From assembly GCA_001692895.1 (NCBI GenBank), contig KV748193.1, positions 1,178,001 to 1,242,000 of the forward strand: a stretch of DNA of 64,000 nucleotides. Direction: 5' to 3'. The translations under genes and the position numbers were made by a program. Positions 46,324 through 59,300 of this stretch are shown piece after piece. The notes beneath the pieces were generated by a model that worked only from the letters and a program-made list of their open reading frames with translations, was not told the origin of the DNA and did not search any database. Numbering within the stretch: position 1 is the stretch's first letter; every line of letters begins with the position of its first letter. The DNA is from Cenococcum geophilum 1.58. Its lineage: Eukaryota; Ascomycota; Dothideomycetes; Gloniales; Gloniaceae.

Positions 46324-48533
46324 GGGTTAAGGATTTCGTTTCAAAACCGATGAAATGTTAGACACTCGGGGTGTCTAGCGGGGGAGTCGACGTAGTCGTC
46401 TCTCCGGCACTCTGCAAATACCAAGATTGGTCGGAAGGTGCTCACGAGGGGAATGCAGCATCTATGTTGAAGGTACATCTCTGCATGGCTAGAGCGACCC
46501 TTGAGTCGATCAACTGTCCACTAGCAAGTCTCCGCAACCCTCTGAGCAGTGCGCGGGTCGCTGTTTTGGAGCCAGACCAAAGAAGAAAAGCGTGGGTTAA
46601 GCGCTGCAGATTTCTAAAAATACCTGTTCTACATCTGCGGCGAAAACTCCAAAACCACCACCAGCGCCATCACGCATTTGGATCCCTACTCTGACGAGTA
46701 TTATGGCGTTCTCAACGTCTTTTTCAAGCCGTGCTACTCCCGACTGCTAGGGTTTTCTGAATCACTGGAGGACTGCATTCCTAAAGCCCTCGGGTGGACT
46801 AACTGGCAGCACGATCGCTGGGCGGGTGACGGCTGATACTCGAATTCCAGGTAGGCCTTGAGCACGCCGATGGCAACGTTGAGGCGTATCGAGAAGGTAT
46901 AGGCGTTAACAGGGGCATATGGTTCGCGGACGAGGCTACGGCGCCTTTTGCTGCGCTGGGCACCGTGACTGGCGCCTTCTGAAGTGGCGAAGCCGTTGGT
47001 AGGAAGATTCTGGATATGTACAGTTTGGCGGATCAAGAAGTCAAAGAAGAGACTGAGGAGCCCTTTGTTGCAGCAAACACCATCTTGAGGGGTACCAAGG
47101 ACGAAGCGGGAGCTGCTGAAAGACTAGCACACGACACATGTAACCGGAAGATTTTGCTGTTCAATGCTATATGGTTACGACCTCTCACAATTATGACACG
47201 CTCGATCCGCGGTGAATGCTCGTTGATTCTCGCACTAGTGCCAGACATGCCCCCTATTCAATAATATGACTGCCGAGATGAAAAGAGTACCATTGATGCA
47301 ATCCTTAGCTTTTCTTCTTCTTCGTATCATGTGTTGTGACCGTGGAGAGGCATCACCGAACGCGCTGTACTCAGCCGGTTCATTGACGCTGCAATTTCCA
47401 GCAGTGAGGACAACTTCCAGTAAGACATGTACCGTAACGCACTCGTGTCTGCATTGTGTGTGTCGTCAGACTCGACCTTGCATCCTCATTGCCGTCGTGT
47501 TCGCTCGACCCTCCTTGTTCTCTACGTTCGCTCTTTGAAAATCTATGAACCATCCGGAATACCATTTCCCTTCACCTTTTAACTGGCTGTATCGACTCTA
47601 GGTCACTGGGCTTATTGGTTTTCCGAGGACCGTTCAACACGAGGCTCGGCTCCTTCCTTCCTAGCATTTTACAAGAGAACGTACAAGGCAAGGAGAGGTC
47701 GCTATGAAAAATGGAGGCAGAGCGAATGGACAGGACCAGAGGGGATCTTATAGCGAGAGAGATACGGCGCCTCCTCTTGAACCAAGACCTTTTTGGAGGA
47801 ACGCCATGTTACAATGTGGATGCAGCTTGGGAAGGGGTGAATGTCCTATTCTGAGGAGGGCCCAGTTTTGGGAACCCAGGAATCCCAAACGCGGCCCCTT
47901 GAGATTTCGTGCAAAAGTTGATAATACTCGCACATTAAGGCCGTGCCATCTTCAAGGCATGATTGGTTAATAAGATGGAGGAATCTTCGACGCAGAAATC
48001 TGTAAAAGGGAAGTAGAGGAGGTCAAAGGCGAAGAAAGCTGGAAGTTGGAGGTAAAACGAAGAGCGAAGGATGAGGTTAGAGCACCTGGCGATTTGACCG
48101 CATGGCGCAGCCAATGCCAAGCTGAGAACTGATTGCTTCAGTCACGTGCCTGGCAGTACAGGTCCAGTTCCTTCGCGAGACTGGAAAAGTTAGCAGCCGC
48201 ATGGTAGGTGAAAGAATAATAATGGAAATTTGCCATTTCATTTTTACTTCTACCGTTCTAAAGTTATTGCAGGCTCCTCCGGTTTTGGCTCTATTCCGCT
48301 TTCGGTATAGCCCTGCAACATTCACACTTTGCAGCCCAACATGCGCCACACTCTACCCACTTTCTAAGCCTCTCAAGCTGCCCAAAGTTCGGACTCCAGC
48401 CTTGCATCTACCCACATCTAAACCTCGCACCCCTCCATCCCCGCCATTCAATCTTGAGAATGAGGCCGCATATTTGCTAGTCTCAAAAAAGGCGGAAACC
48501 TTTCCTTCCCTCTTTAACCTCTACAATATCAGA
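46324..48533. other. 2.2 kb with no supportable gene
   Basis: A protein-like stretch can be read on the plus strand around 46610-46830 (for example HLDPYSDEYYGVLNVFFKPC) but soon meets stops; family not recognised, so it may be another relic. The right part is the NLR promoter, with an in-frame open leader from 48201. Confidence 0.35.
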
Positions 48534-51500
48534 ATGGAGACCCTTGCTATTATTGGCCTTGTCGGAAACATCGTCCAGTTTGTCGACTTTAGCGGCAAGC
48601 TAGTCTCGAAGTCGACCGAGCTTTACCGGTCCAGCGAAGGCGCACTCGCAGAGAACAGCGACATCGAGACAGCGATAAATCATCTAGTTCTGTTAAACAA
48701 CAAGCTCAAAGATGCCGCTACCACTACTGGCGATAGTGCGCTCCAGAGCCTCTGTAAATCATGCGGTACTACTGCAGATCAGTTGCTAGCAGTGTTAGAT
48801 AAAGTCAAGGTTAAAGGTAAACAAGGTAAATGGAAGAGCATAAGGAAAGCGTTGCGGAGTGTCTGGAGCAAGGAGGAGATCGAGGAGCTGGGGCAACGGC
48901 TAGAAAGATTCAGGGAGGAACTGAACTTGCACGTTACTGTAGATCTAAGGTGGGTATAGGTGTTACTCAGAATTGGCTATGCTAACAAGAATCTACTCTG
49001 CAGGGAGGACGTCCGTCAGTTTATGCGGGAAGGGTCCGATCGTCTCAAAGACCTTGACATAACAACAAAGAGAATCGTTGATGCTATTATCAAGCAAGAG
49101 GACGTCTTTCGCACGGCGCACAATACGCAGATCACTTTGATGGGGACTATACACGAAGAGACAGTATCAAAGGTCCAAGATGAACATGCGATTACTCGTC
49201 GCGAGATAATTCAAGAGATACGGGTAAGGAGCCTTTCCGGTGTAAACACCATACTACTTAACTCTGGTCAGCGACGCGAGCAGGATATGAGTGCTGCCAA
49301 TCAGGGACCGTGCCTAGCTACCTCATGTAAAGCCTGCTGGTATGTTCCTCTCGCCAGGAATAAAAAATTTGTTGGCCGCAGCGCGCAGCTCAACGAACTA
49401 GAAGCCAACCTTTTTACGGAAGGCCACTGCCCAAAGTTCGCAATTATCGGGCTTGGAGGCGTTGGCAAGACCCAGATTGCGCTTGAGTTGGCCTACCGAA
49501 TAAGAGAGAAACATCCGGACTGCTCCGTCTTTTGGGTACCTGCAACCAGCGCTGAGAACCTTCAACAAGCGTACGTAGGAGTTGGCCAGCAGCTGCGGAT
49601 AATCGGATTAGAGGATAAGGAGGAAGACATTAAGAAGCTCGTGCAGCATCACTTGAGTCAGGAAAACGCAGGCCAGTGGCTGCTGATAATGGACAATGCT
49701 GATGATATGGACATGTGGTTCAAGAAGAGTGATATCAATACCAACACAACTCGCCTGATTGATTACCTACCGAGAAGCAGCAAAGGATCAATAGTGTTCA
49801 CAACGCGGAGTCGGAAAGCTGCAGTAAAATTCGCTGATAGAAATGTGATTCAGGTCACGGAGATGGACAGGGATGCTGCGACTCAGGTACTAAGGAATTC
49901 ACTAATTAATAAGGAAATCTCGAACGACCACGCCGTAGTGCAGCTGCTAAGGCAACTGACCTTTCTCCCCCTTGCTATCGTACAAGCCGCTGCGTATATT
50001 AATGAAAACGATATATCGCTTGCAGAGTACCTCTCGCTCTTGGATGACCGGGAGGAAAATATTGTTGAAGTTTTAAGCGAAGACTTTGAAGATGAAGGAA
50101 GATATCATGATATAAAGAATCCCATTGCAACTACGTGGCTAATTTCGTTCGAACAAATCAGGATTCGCGATGCTTTGGCCGCCGATTACTTATCCTTCAT
50201 GTCGTGCATTGATCCGAAAGCGATTCCGCTGTCGCTTCTACCACCTGCGCAGTCAAAGAAAAAGATTATAGATGCGATAGGAACTCTAAGCGCCTACTCG
50301 TTTATCACTAAGCGGCCAGATAATCAGTCTTTGGACATCCATAGGCTGGTGCATCTTGCCACTCGGAACTGGTTGAGAGCACAGAACTTGCTGTCGGAGT
50401 GGATAGCGAAGGCTATTGCACAACTAGCCGACGTTTTCCCGAATGACAACCATAAGAATAGGATTCTATGGCGGACCTACTTACCGCATGCGCAGTATGT
50501 TTATGCGCCTGGCCTATTCCAAGAGAACTTTAAAGGGAGTCTACTGTTGTTTCAGAAGTTTGGGCTGTGCCTACTTAGCGATGGAAGGTGGGACGAGGCG
50601 GAACAGCCGTTTATGCAAGTGATGGAAGCGAGTGCGAGGGTGCTGGGGAAGGACCATCCTTCCACACTGACCAGCATGGCCAATCTGGCGTCGACGTTTT
50701 GGAATCAAGGACGATGGAAGGAGGCCGAAGAGCTGGAGGTGCAAGTGATGGAGATGAGAAAGAGGGTATTGGGGGCACGAGCATCCAGGGCACGCTGACC
50801 AGCATGGCCAATCTAGCGTCGACGTACCAAGAATCAAGGACGATGGAAGGAGGCCGAAGAGCTGAAGGTGCAAGTGAATGGAGACGAGAAAGAGGGTATT
50901 GGGGCAGGAGGGAGCATCCAGACACGCTGACACAGCATAGCCTAATCTAGCGTTGAACGTTTTGGAATCAAGGACGATGGAAGGAGGCGGAAAGCTGGAG
51001 TGCAACTGGTAGGATGCAGAAAGTGAGATGGAGATGAGAAAGAGGGTTATTGGGGCACGAGCATCCACGGCACGAGCTAGACCAAGTATTGGGCCAGTCT
51101 GGCGTCCGACGGCTTTATGTCTTGGAATCAAGGGGACCGATGGAAGGAGGCCGAAGAGCTAAACGTGCAAGTGATGGAGACGAGAAAGAGGGTATTGGGG
51201 CAGGAACATCCAGACACGCTGACCAGCATGGCCAATCTGGTGTCGATGTACCGGAATCAAGGACGATGGAAGGAGGCCGAAGAGCTAGAGGTGCAAGTGA
51301 TGGAGACGAGAAAGAGGGTGTTGGGGCACGAGCATCCAGACACGCTCACTACCATGAATAATCTAGCGTTTACGTGGAAATTGCAATGCCGCGATAATAA
51401 AGCATTGGCGTTAATGGAGGAATGTTTCAAGCTGCGGAAAAAGAAGCTAGGACCTGACCATCCTAATACAATGTCTTCCCTTAGGGCCTTAAATGAGTGG

Positions 51501-51566
51501 CAGATGGAGAAACTAGCGTTAAATTCCGTAATCCGTATACAAGAGACAGAATCTAATAGGTCCTGA
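48534..51566 (+). CDS. NLR: helical N-terminal domain, NB-ARC, TPR repeats (frameshifted in repeats)
   Basis: Exon 1 is 48534-48949 and exon 2 starts at 49004 (54-bp intron). Residues 1-140 form the helical fungal STAND N-terminal domain (METLAIIGLVGNIVQFVDFS; SesA/HeLo-like). NB-ARC follows: FVGRSAQLNELE, P-loop GLGGVGKTQIALELAY near 288, Walker B LLIMDNADD near 364, sensor FTTRSRKAA near 403, and a GLPL-like FLPLAIVQAAAYI near 460. A helical linker leads to TPRs from about 650. NLRs of this design are nucleotide-switch sensors in fungal non-self recognition and programmed cell death. The exon-2 frame stops at 50798 inside the TPR array; the correct frame reappears at 51117 and ends at 51566 after a normal final TPR and tail. 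The breaks come from small insertions in units 1-4, so this is either a recent pseudogene or a sequence error in a repeat. Confidence 0.88.
50667..51344 (+). repeat. TPR-coding tandem repeat, 126-bp unit, five near-identical copies
   Basis: Units start at about 50667, 50795, 50927, 51075 and 51219, with lengths of 128, 132, 148, 144 and 126 bp. Each encodes a 42-residue TPR of type SMANLASTFWNQGRWKEAEE. Shared blocks such as ATGGAAGGAGGCCGAAGAGC recur almost unchanged. Only the last is exactly 126 bp; all deviations are insertions. A more diverged unit precedes the array and another (from 51345) follows it. Confidence 0.9.
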
Positions 51567-52392
51567 ATCGCGAGTAGCTTCTTTAATATTTTTGAGTTTG
51601 TCGACACGGGATAAGCAGAGAAGGTCGCGATAACGACAGCACTATTGCGTAGCGGTGGACTCCTAAGGCTCCTCCCGTCGATGGTGCTGCAGACGCAGCT
51701 GACTCAAGGGTGCCATTTCTAAGGGGACTAGATTTGGGAACACGGTTTTACGGAAAGTCTTTATTTAGCTCGTACTGTTCAGAGCCTCATAGTCTTCCTC
51801 ACCCATACCCCCTCAAAGCCTCATTCGGCTTCATCATGTATCTGCTGGATTAAAGTTGAGTGTGGCAAGCGAGGTCCGTCTGCGAATTCGGGAGAAACCC
51901 AACAATGGATTAGCCAATGCAGAAATTCGTAACATCCCAGCCCGTGTATGAGGCAGACCGGCGCGTCATAAACCAACACAGCAGGACTAGGGGCATTTCG
52001 CACTAAATTGACGCTAGAGATTGATGAGCCACATCAACCAAAAAGGAGGCTTAGTAAGCAATTAAACAAGGTAAATAGGTGATTTTTGAATCTACTACTA
52101 ATATCAAGATTATTAAAACACCCTTCCCTACAGATCAATATGCATATAATTAACCACTAAATAGTCCTTCTATATGGCTAATATTATGCGCTTTAATGGG
52201 GGCGACGTAGACGATAATATTCTGCTATTTTCCGGCGTCCTTATATAAGAAGTTTGCCTTATAAAGCATTCGAATTTAATTTGGATAAAATAGATAATAG
52301 TCGCGTTATATCAAAATTTAGGTAAACATTAATACCACGCCGCCTACCTACTACTTATTACCTACTTACTTTATATATAGATTCTTAAAGGC
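51567..52392. other. transition into AT-rich block, no gene recognised
   Basis: Normal composition up to about 52020, then strongly AT-rich, RIP-like. Confidence 0.45.
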
Positions 52393-53630
52393 TGAAATTA
52401 AGCTTCTTATAGACCTTTTTGACTTTTACTTATGTATCTACTATAAGCGCCGTCGCCCTTATCCTGTAACTGCTCTCTATATAGTCCTTTACCGCCTTAC
52501 CTTTCCTACGCAACTTACCGATATAGAGCTGTTTTTTGGGCGATCTTCTACTTGGCTCTTTCTTATATTTAATAATGTAATTGCTTTCCTTGCAGAGCGC
52601 TTCTAAAAGCTTCTATAGTGGCACCCTATATTTATATATAATCGCATTTAATAATATACTTAAGCGCTTGCGCCCTACACTGTAGGAGAGAAGGCGATTT
52701 AGGGCTTTATAGATGGGACTTTTAGAGGCTTCTATAGGCCTGATTATAATTAGTGTTACGGCACTGACGCGCGTAACCTGGATAGGGCTTAGTCAGGGTT
52801 CGGCTAAAGGCTTAGCTCCCCCTTGTATATAGACGTGTCCTCACCGCCATCTTCTTCTTCTCCTCATCTTGATATCCGGGTCCATAGACATTCCAATTGT
52901 ATAGGCTTGCATACGTTCTAAACGGCGCTCGTGCCTCGATTGACTGAGTCGCTGTGACAATTAGTAAGCGTTTTACTCTGGCTATAAGCACTAGCACGGC
53001 TTTAAGTACTAAGCTATTATAGCTGTAGATGGTATATGCGTAGCCTTGCAAGGGCCGTATAAGGGTAAGGTTAATAACTTCTATATAGTTACTAACTTTA
53101 GCCTTGAAACAAGACTTAATAAGGTAAGTTCTACCCAGAAATTATATGGAAAGATTATATATAATGCGCGGTATTGCGCATATGTATAAGTAGTTAATTT
53201 TTGGTGTAAAATTAATAAAATAGCTATATGCATAATGCTGCGTATTTTATTAAAACTAACGCGTATATACTCTAGATCTTTAAGAATCGCCATCCTTACT
53301 TTTTATATGGCGATTAAGCCTATAAATTACTCGCATATATCTTTGGCCCTTATCTAAGCAAGTCCTTAATTACTGCTAATAAGTAGTATATGAATAAGGA
53401 GCTCTCTCGTATACAAATGTCGGTAGAGCACCTCTTTGGACTGTTATAAAATCTCTAGTCTTTAAACGCTTATACAGCCGGCCTTAAGTAAGGCCTCTAG
53501 CCTGTTATAGCTATGTTTAAGGTTATAATTTTACTTACTAATTGCTATATATATATAAGGAAACGTACAGTAGTAAATAGCTGGTATTAGATTGCTCTAC
53601 TAACAATCTAAGAGTACCTTTGGCTGCCCA
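52393..53630 (+). pseudogene. Harbinger-like DDE transposase relic, RIP-mutated and LTR-interrupted
   Basis: A plus-strand frame shows DIELFFGRSSTWLFLIFNNV near 52520, IDGTFRGFYRP near 52710, AFYSGYK with GPYKGKVN after the inserted LTR, LYGD near 53310 and SVEHLFGLL near 53430. These are the fold and the D, D, E positions of fungal Harbinger/DDE_Tnp_4-type transposases. Stops are all TAA or TAG in place of expected glutamines, the RIP signature. A solo LTR at 52754-52959 splits the ORF, and the coding text resumes correctly when the LTR and one duplication copy are disregarded. The element's own terminal repeats were not located. Confidence 0.8.
52754..52959 (+). mobile_element. solo LTR, second family, not RIP-mutated
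   Basis: 206 bp from TGTTACGGC to GCTGTGACA (imperfect inverted ends), with ATTAG duplicated at 52749-52753 and 52960-52964. It contains CTTGTATATAGACG and a CT-rich segment. Composition is GC-normal amid AT-rich flanks, so it arrived after the surrounding RIP or was too short to be affected. The ends differ from family A and resemble, distantly, those of the Ty3-type element at 54492. Confidence 0.85.
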
Positions 53631-54486
53631 ATAAAAAATAGGAAATCTTCTATTTTTTTTCTACTACCTTTATTTTTTCCTATTCTAAGTATTAGAGCTA
53701 CTTAATATATACCTAATGTATATATTTTAAAGGTGGCATAAATTATAAATTACTTTTGGTTAATATTTGGCTTTAATTGGATTTTTATAATAGGTAAAAG
53801 TTAACTCTAATTATATGCGACCGTAGTTACTTAAGCTCTTCTCTCTTAATTTAATTTAAATATATAAGCAACTATCTTTTATATAAGAAAACCACTAGAA
53901 TTAAAGTTTACAATATTAGGAAGAAGAAAGAATTAAAAAGTAAGTCCCCTAGTCGCAATCTAGTAAAATACCTCTACTATAATACTTCCTAAAAAGTCAC
54001 TAACGCTACGGTTGGATATAGCTTAAATTTAACTTATAGAGTTTATTACCAATACTCTTAAAGCCCTAAAGTTGCAGTAGTAAAAGAGGTAGCGGAAGGA
54101 CTCTATTCAATACTCCGTAGAGGTAGATCTTGTATTAGCGGTAGAGTTGGGCGTATAGGAGAGGTAGGAGCCTTCCTTACTTCCTTAAGTAACTCCTTTA
54201 CTATACTAAGTAGGCGATTCTGACGATCCTCTAGTATTTTAAGCCTTTTAGGCCTCCGCTACTATAGCTACTGCTAGGCTTTAAAAGGGAGGCTATATAG
54301 GTTGCGAATGCCTTACTAGCTTTAATACTTATAAGGGTCTTTACCTTTTTAAACCTACTACGCCTCTGGCGCTGAGGCTTCTTGCGTATAGGTAGTAGCT
54401 TACTAGCTAAATAAAGAGAGTCTACTAGCCACTCTTATAACTTAGGAAGGCTCTTAATAAGGCCTATATCTGCTACTCGCTTTTTA
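53631..54486. other. RIP-mutated sequence; partial basic ORF relic on the minus strand
   Basis: On the minus strand, 54480-54130 reads as a protein-like frame rich in Lys, Arg and Ser with few stops (KKRVADIGLIKSLPKL; KKPQRQRRSRFKKVKT). Its upstream continuation lies beyond the Ty3-type element at 62390 and higher, so that element inserted into it. The family is not recognised. Confidence 0.45.
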
Positions 54487-54491
54487 CTAAA

Positions 54492-54918
54492 TGTAATGGA
54501 ACCTTGTAGTAGGAACTACGATGGGTTCTGTTAATAGGCTAGGTGTGTAGGAAATATAAAGACAGTAGTTAACAACGTAAATAATAACTGGTGGAGTGGT
54601 TGCCTAACAGATTAACTTTAATTGTATTCTGAGAATCACTATAAGGAAGGAACTATCTAGGTAGGGACTAAGGGTCCTTAAATATATAACCGTACTCCTA
54701 TAAAATCCTTCTTGTATATAATATACGTCTTATATATAAGGTACGTAAGTTCCCTTCGTTCCTTACATTCCTTACGTAGCACCTTATATAACCTTAGCTA
54801 CTATTCCTCGTTATATGGTTCCACGGGTTCCATTCTAGACCGTGCTTATATTAACTAACTAGCTTCTTCTAACTCCTCTCTAAGTAGTTATAATATTGTA
54901 CTTAAAGCGTCCGTAATA
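54492..54918 (-). repeat. LTR of the Ty3-type element (3' LTR in coding direction)
   Basis: 427 bp, matched along its length by 61959-62385. This copy carries more T/A substitutions than its partner. Confidence 0.93.
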
Positions 54919-54935
54919 CTATCTCCCTCCTTTTT
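54919..54935 (-). other. polypurine tract
   Basis: On the minus strand AAAAAGGAGGGAGATAG abuts the LTR, the position and composition expected of the plus-strand primer site. It sets the orientation of the element. Confidence 0.75.
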
Positions 54936-55799
54936 ATCTTCGTCCTTAAAGATACCTAATATCTCTAAGTTGTTTACTAGAGGTGTAATATCTGTCTAAT
55001 TAATTTAGTTAATATTATTACTTATAATACCTAAAGCTTCTTCTTCTTTATACGCGTAATGTCATGCTCATACTATTACTGTAATATTATTGCTTGGTGA
55101 AATAATACCATCTCCGTATTCTCGTTGCTTAAAAGAGGGGTTAGTATATATTACGTTGGCGAGTCCTTTATCTTAGCAACCTTCTTCTTATTTAGAGTGC
55201 ATTAAAGTAAATATTTAATTGTCTTGCGATGTTCGCTCTACTTCTAACGCTAAGTATGCGCGTCCTATAACTCTTAATAGTCTTTAAGTTCCCTAAGTAA
55301 TTTATTATAGGGTCTTGTGTTTAATCTACTACTGCGAAGCTTAATAGTGACTTAGCGTAGGCCCTTACTAAGCTTAAGTGTTCTTGGGATGCGGAATAGA
55401 AGGCTCTAGATGCTTATATTGCGGCGTCTGCCCATCTACTTCGTCTTAAGAAGGTGCATAAGAAGGTCTATTTTAAGGAGTAGAAGCTTATAGAATAAGG
55501 TCTTTAGGAACTAGGTAATAAGAGAACTAACTCTCCTCCTATGGTGCGGGAAACAACTCTAAGTAGTTTAGTAATCGCTCTTCCTAGGTCCCCCTTAGGT
55601 AACTTATTCTTTAATAATTCCTTTTTATTAATGTTACCTAACCTATTTTCTTCCGATACTCCTATACCTTTTCTATAGTATTCTTTAAATTCTCTAGTAG
55701 CTCCTAGGTAGTCTTAGTATAGCCTATCTACTTAACCTTATACTATGTTTTATTATTAATGTTCTTATAACTAATAATCCTTAAAACTTACTATTTGTC

Positions 55800-58700
55800 T
55801 TCTTCCTGTCCTTTATATATGTCTGCCTTATAAACTAATGGCTTAACATTCCTATATACTGGCTTTAGCATCGTAATATGCTATATAGGGTAGATCTTTA
55901 TTTTAGCTAGTAGGTTTAACTTAAATATAACCAGTGAAATCCTTTATATAATTTTAAAAGGTCCTAATCTAACGTAGTTTAACTTTTTGCTTAGTCGTTA
56001 ACTTTTAAAAATTTTATATAGTAGCTATATTTTATCTCCCTCCTTAAGATCTGGTCCCTTAGATCTCTTAGTATTATAGTACTTTTTCATTCTTTGCTAT
56101 ACCACCTTAGCTGTTTCCGTAAGGTTTGTATAAAGATTTATTAAAGTCTCTATTCTTTGCTTAGCTTTGCTACTCGTTTTCTTTACTTAGCATAGTAATA
56201 ATAATGTTCTTAGCTTATATCTATAATTCGCCTTAAATGGTAACGTACCTATTCCTTCTTATGGTGTTATATTATATGCAAACTATATAACTGGTAATAG
56301 CGATACCTAATTATTCTATGCGTAATTAATATAATGCCTTAGATACTGTTCTAGTGTCTAGTTTAACCTTTCCGTTTAACCATTTATCTGCGGATAATAT
56401 GCGGTAGAAGTTGCTGCTTAAACTCCTTATTCCGCCAAAAATACTTTCTAAAATACTGCTATGAATCTTAGATCTCTGTCCGATATAATTTTACTTAGTG
56501 CTCTATATCTTGCAAACACTTCTTTAATATAGATTCTAGCGACATCTTTCGCTAAGATTTCTTCTATATAGGCTATAAAGTATCCCTACTTTATAAGCTT
56601 GTCTACTACTACTAAAATCGCGTCGTAATCTTGTCCGGTAATAGGATCTCTTAATTTTAGCAACTTAATAATAAAGTCCCATAATATAACCTCCTATGGT
56701 CTCTCTAGTGTTTTAATAGGTTATAGCCCTCTATACAGCTTATGCCTTATTAGTTTATTTCTTTAGCAATCTGGATACTCCTTAGTAACCTTCCTAGCTA
56801 TTCTTTAGATTCCGTTAATAATATACTCCTCCTAGAGTCTTAATACTAAGCCCGTAGCTCTATTATGTTCTTAAGTTAGTCTCTTATAGAAATCCTCTAT
56901 AAACTACTCTGCTATACTTCTTAGGATGTACTTCGCTTCTCGATTGTCGTATATATCTAACTGTAGATCTTCTAGCTATACTTCTAGAATTCTTTATACC
57001 TAAAAGCTTTCTAGTATCTTGTAGACTTTTTCTAACTTATTCTCTTAAGTTGCTGCGATTTTTAGATAATTATACCTAATTAGTCTATTTGTGTCTTTTC
57101 GCAGTAAAGCCCCTAATAGCTTATCGTCATTTTATAGTTCAGCCTTTTAACTTAACGCATCGGCTCGCGTGTTATCTATGCCCTTAGTATGCTAAATCTT
57201 GAAATAGTATTTTATAAGCATCTCTGCCTATCTAACCTATCTTTAATTAAGTTCCTTTGTCATTAGAAATCCTATTAGGTTCTTATAATCCGTTTTAACT
57301 ATAAATAGTTTTACTGTACCTTATAAGAATACTCTCTATTCCTTTAATACTGCAACTATACCTAATAACTCTTTATTATAGATGTTATAGTTTAACTCTA
57401 GTGGTGTTATCTTCCAACTATAATATGCTACTAGATGCCATCTATCTAGATACTTTTATATAAAATATACTCCTAGTATAAAGTCTAATGTATCTATTTT
57501 TATAACCGTCTCTAGTCCTAATTAATAGATCTTAAGAACTGGCTCCTAGGTAAACAACTCTTTAACTTTCTTAAAAAGTTCTCGCTATTCCTCTTCCTAT
57601 GCCTATAGTTCTTCTTTCTTTATTAATCGCGTAAATGGTTTAATATCCTTTAACCATTGCGCTATAAACCTTCTATAGTAATTGCAAAACCCTAGAAATA
57701 ATATTAATTATATAACGTTCTCTAGTTCTTACCAATTTACTATAGCCTTAATCTTCTTTAGATCTATGCTAAGTTGGCCTAGTTTAATAATAAATCTAAT
57801 AAAATTAGTCTTCCTAGTAAAGAACTCGTATTTCTTAATCGCTACTAGCATCTATTCTTTTTATAGTCTCTTTAAAACCCATTTAACGTATTCTTCGTAT
57901 TCTTCCTCGTTTATTAAGTAGATAATAATATTATTAAGGTATACTATAACAAATTCATCTAAGTGTTCTCCTAATATATTGTTAATACGCTTCTAGAACG
58001 TTGCTAGTATGTTTATAAGCCCAAATTATATAACTAATGGTTTATATAGTCCTTCCTTTAATCTAAAGGCTATCTTCTATTTGTTGCCTTTCTTAATCCT
58101 AATCTAATAGTACGCCTATCTTAGATCTATCTTTATAAAGATTTGCGTATTGCCTATCCTGTCTTAAATTTCGCTAATTAAGGGTAAAGGATACCTATCC
58201 TTTCTGGTAATGCTGTTTAACTATCTATAGTTAATACATAGCCTTAATTTACTATTCTTTTTTAGTACGAATAGTACTAGATATCCTGCTGATGACTACG
58301 ATGGTCTAATGTATCCTTTTTATAAGTTTTCTTAGATAAACTCTTTTAATGCTCTACCTTCCTCTTTAGTAAGCTTATAGATTAGAAAGAACTTTAGACT
58401 TATTCCTAGTTCTAATTTTATTTTATAGTCCCATACTGCATGCTTTAATAGCTTTTTACTTTTAGGTGACCATAGTTTCTTACCATACTTATGGTATCTT
58501 TTTAGTATATGGCTTAGCCCTTTTTCTGTTTCTTTATAGGTTGCTCCTACTTAGTACTATATTAACTTGGCTTATTATTATATCTTACGGCGTTATATAT
58601 CTTTAATATTAACCTAACCTATAACCTAATTAATCTTTGGATTATATTTCTGTAACTAAGGCATTCCTAATACTGCCTTATTATTCCCTAATGGTAATAT

Positions 58701-59300
58701 ATTAAAAGACATCTTAACTTATCTTCCTTTAATGGTTAACTAAATAGGTCCTATTTTAAGATTAATAATGCCTCCTCTATAGGCTATTGGATCTCCTAAA
58801 ATTGTTACTAATAGGTAAGAACATTTCTTCTATTTGTGCGGTAATCCCATTCTTTTAACTACTACTAGTGAGATATAGTTTCTTATTGCTCTACTATCTA
58901 TTAATACCTTAAACTGTTAATCTTGCCATTTAACTCATAAATTTAGGTGTTATCCTTAAATTCCTTTAAGGGTCTAAGGCTTTACTACTGGCTCCCTTTG
59001 GTCCTATAGGCCTCTACTTTTCCTAACTACTAGCTACTAGATCCTATTTATACTTAGTCTAACTTAGGCCAATACTTAGTTTACTTTTTATCTTTAATAT
59101 GCTATAGACAGGTATTCTCTAGGCATTCCCACTATTATTATCCATCTAGGCATTCTTCCGTAAGGAATCTTCCTAGTTAAAATATTAAGTCCCCTTATTT
59201 TTAAACTTCTACTAGGTGCCAACCATACATATACTTAGCATTTTAATACTTTGCCTTATCTATTATCCAATATATCCTTATTAGATACTTTTGATTTTTG
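55800..59300 (-). pseudogene. pol polyprotein relic (protease, reverse transcriptase, RNase H, integrase)
   Basis: Minus-strand landmarks in order: an aspartic protease motif near 58890 (IDSRA where DSGA is expected), the reverse-transcriptase box near 57921-57944 (YLNNI, from YLDDI by G-to-A), and the integrase stretch near 56337-56402 (AYYPQING followed by stop codons where Gln is expected). Protease-RT-integrase order is that of Ty3/gypsy, not copia. The changes D-to-N, G-to-R and Q-to-stop are all RIP transitions. Confidence 0.8.

Noticed and set aside
50571..51131. 186-codon minus-strand frame over the TPR array
   Set aside because: Antisense of the TPR repeats; its repetitiveness mirrors the plus-strand TPR units.
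57682..57921. 79-codon plus-strand frame
   Set aside because: Antisense to the reverse-transcriptase region of the element.
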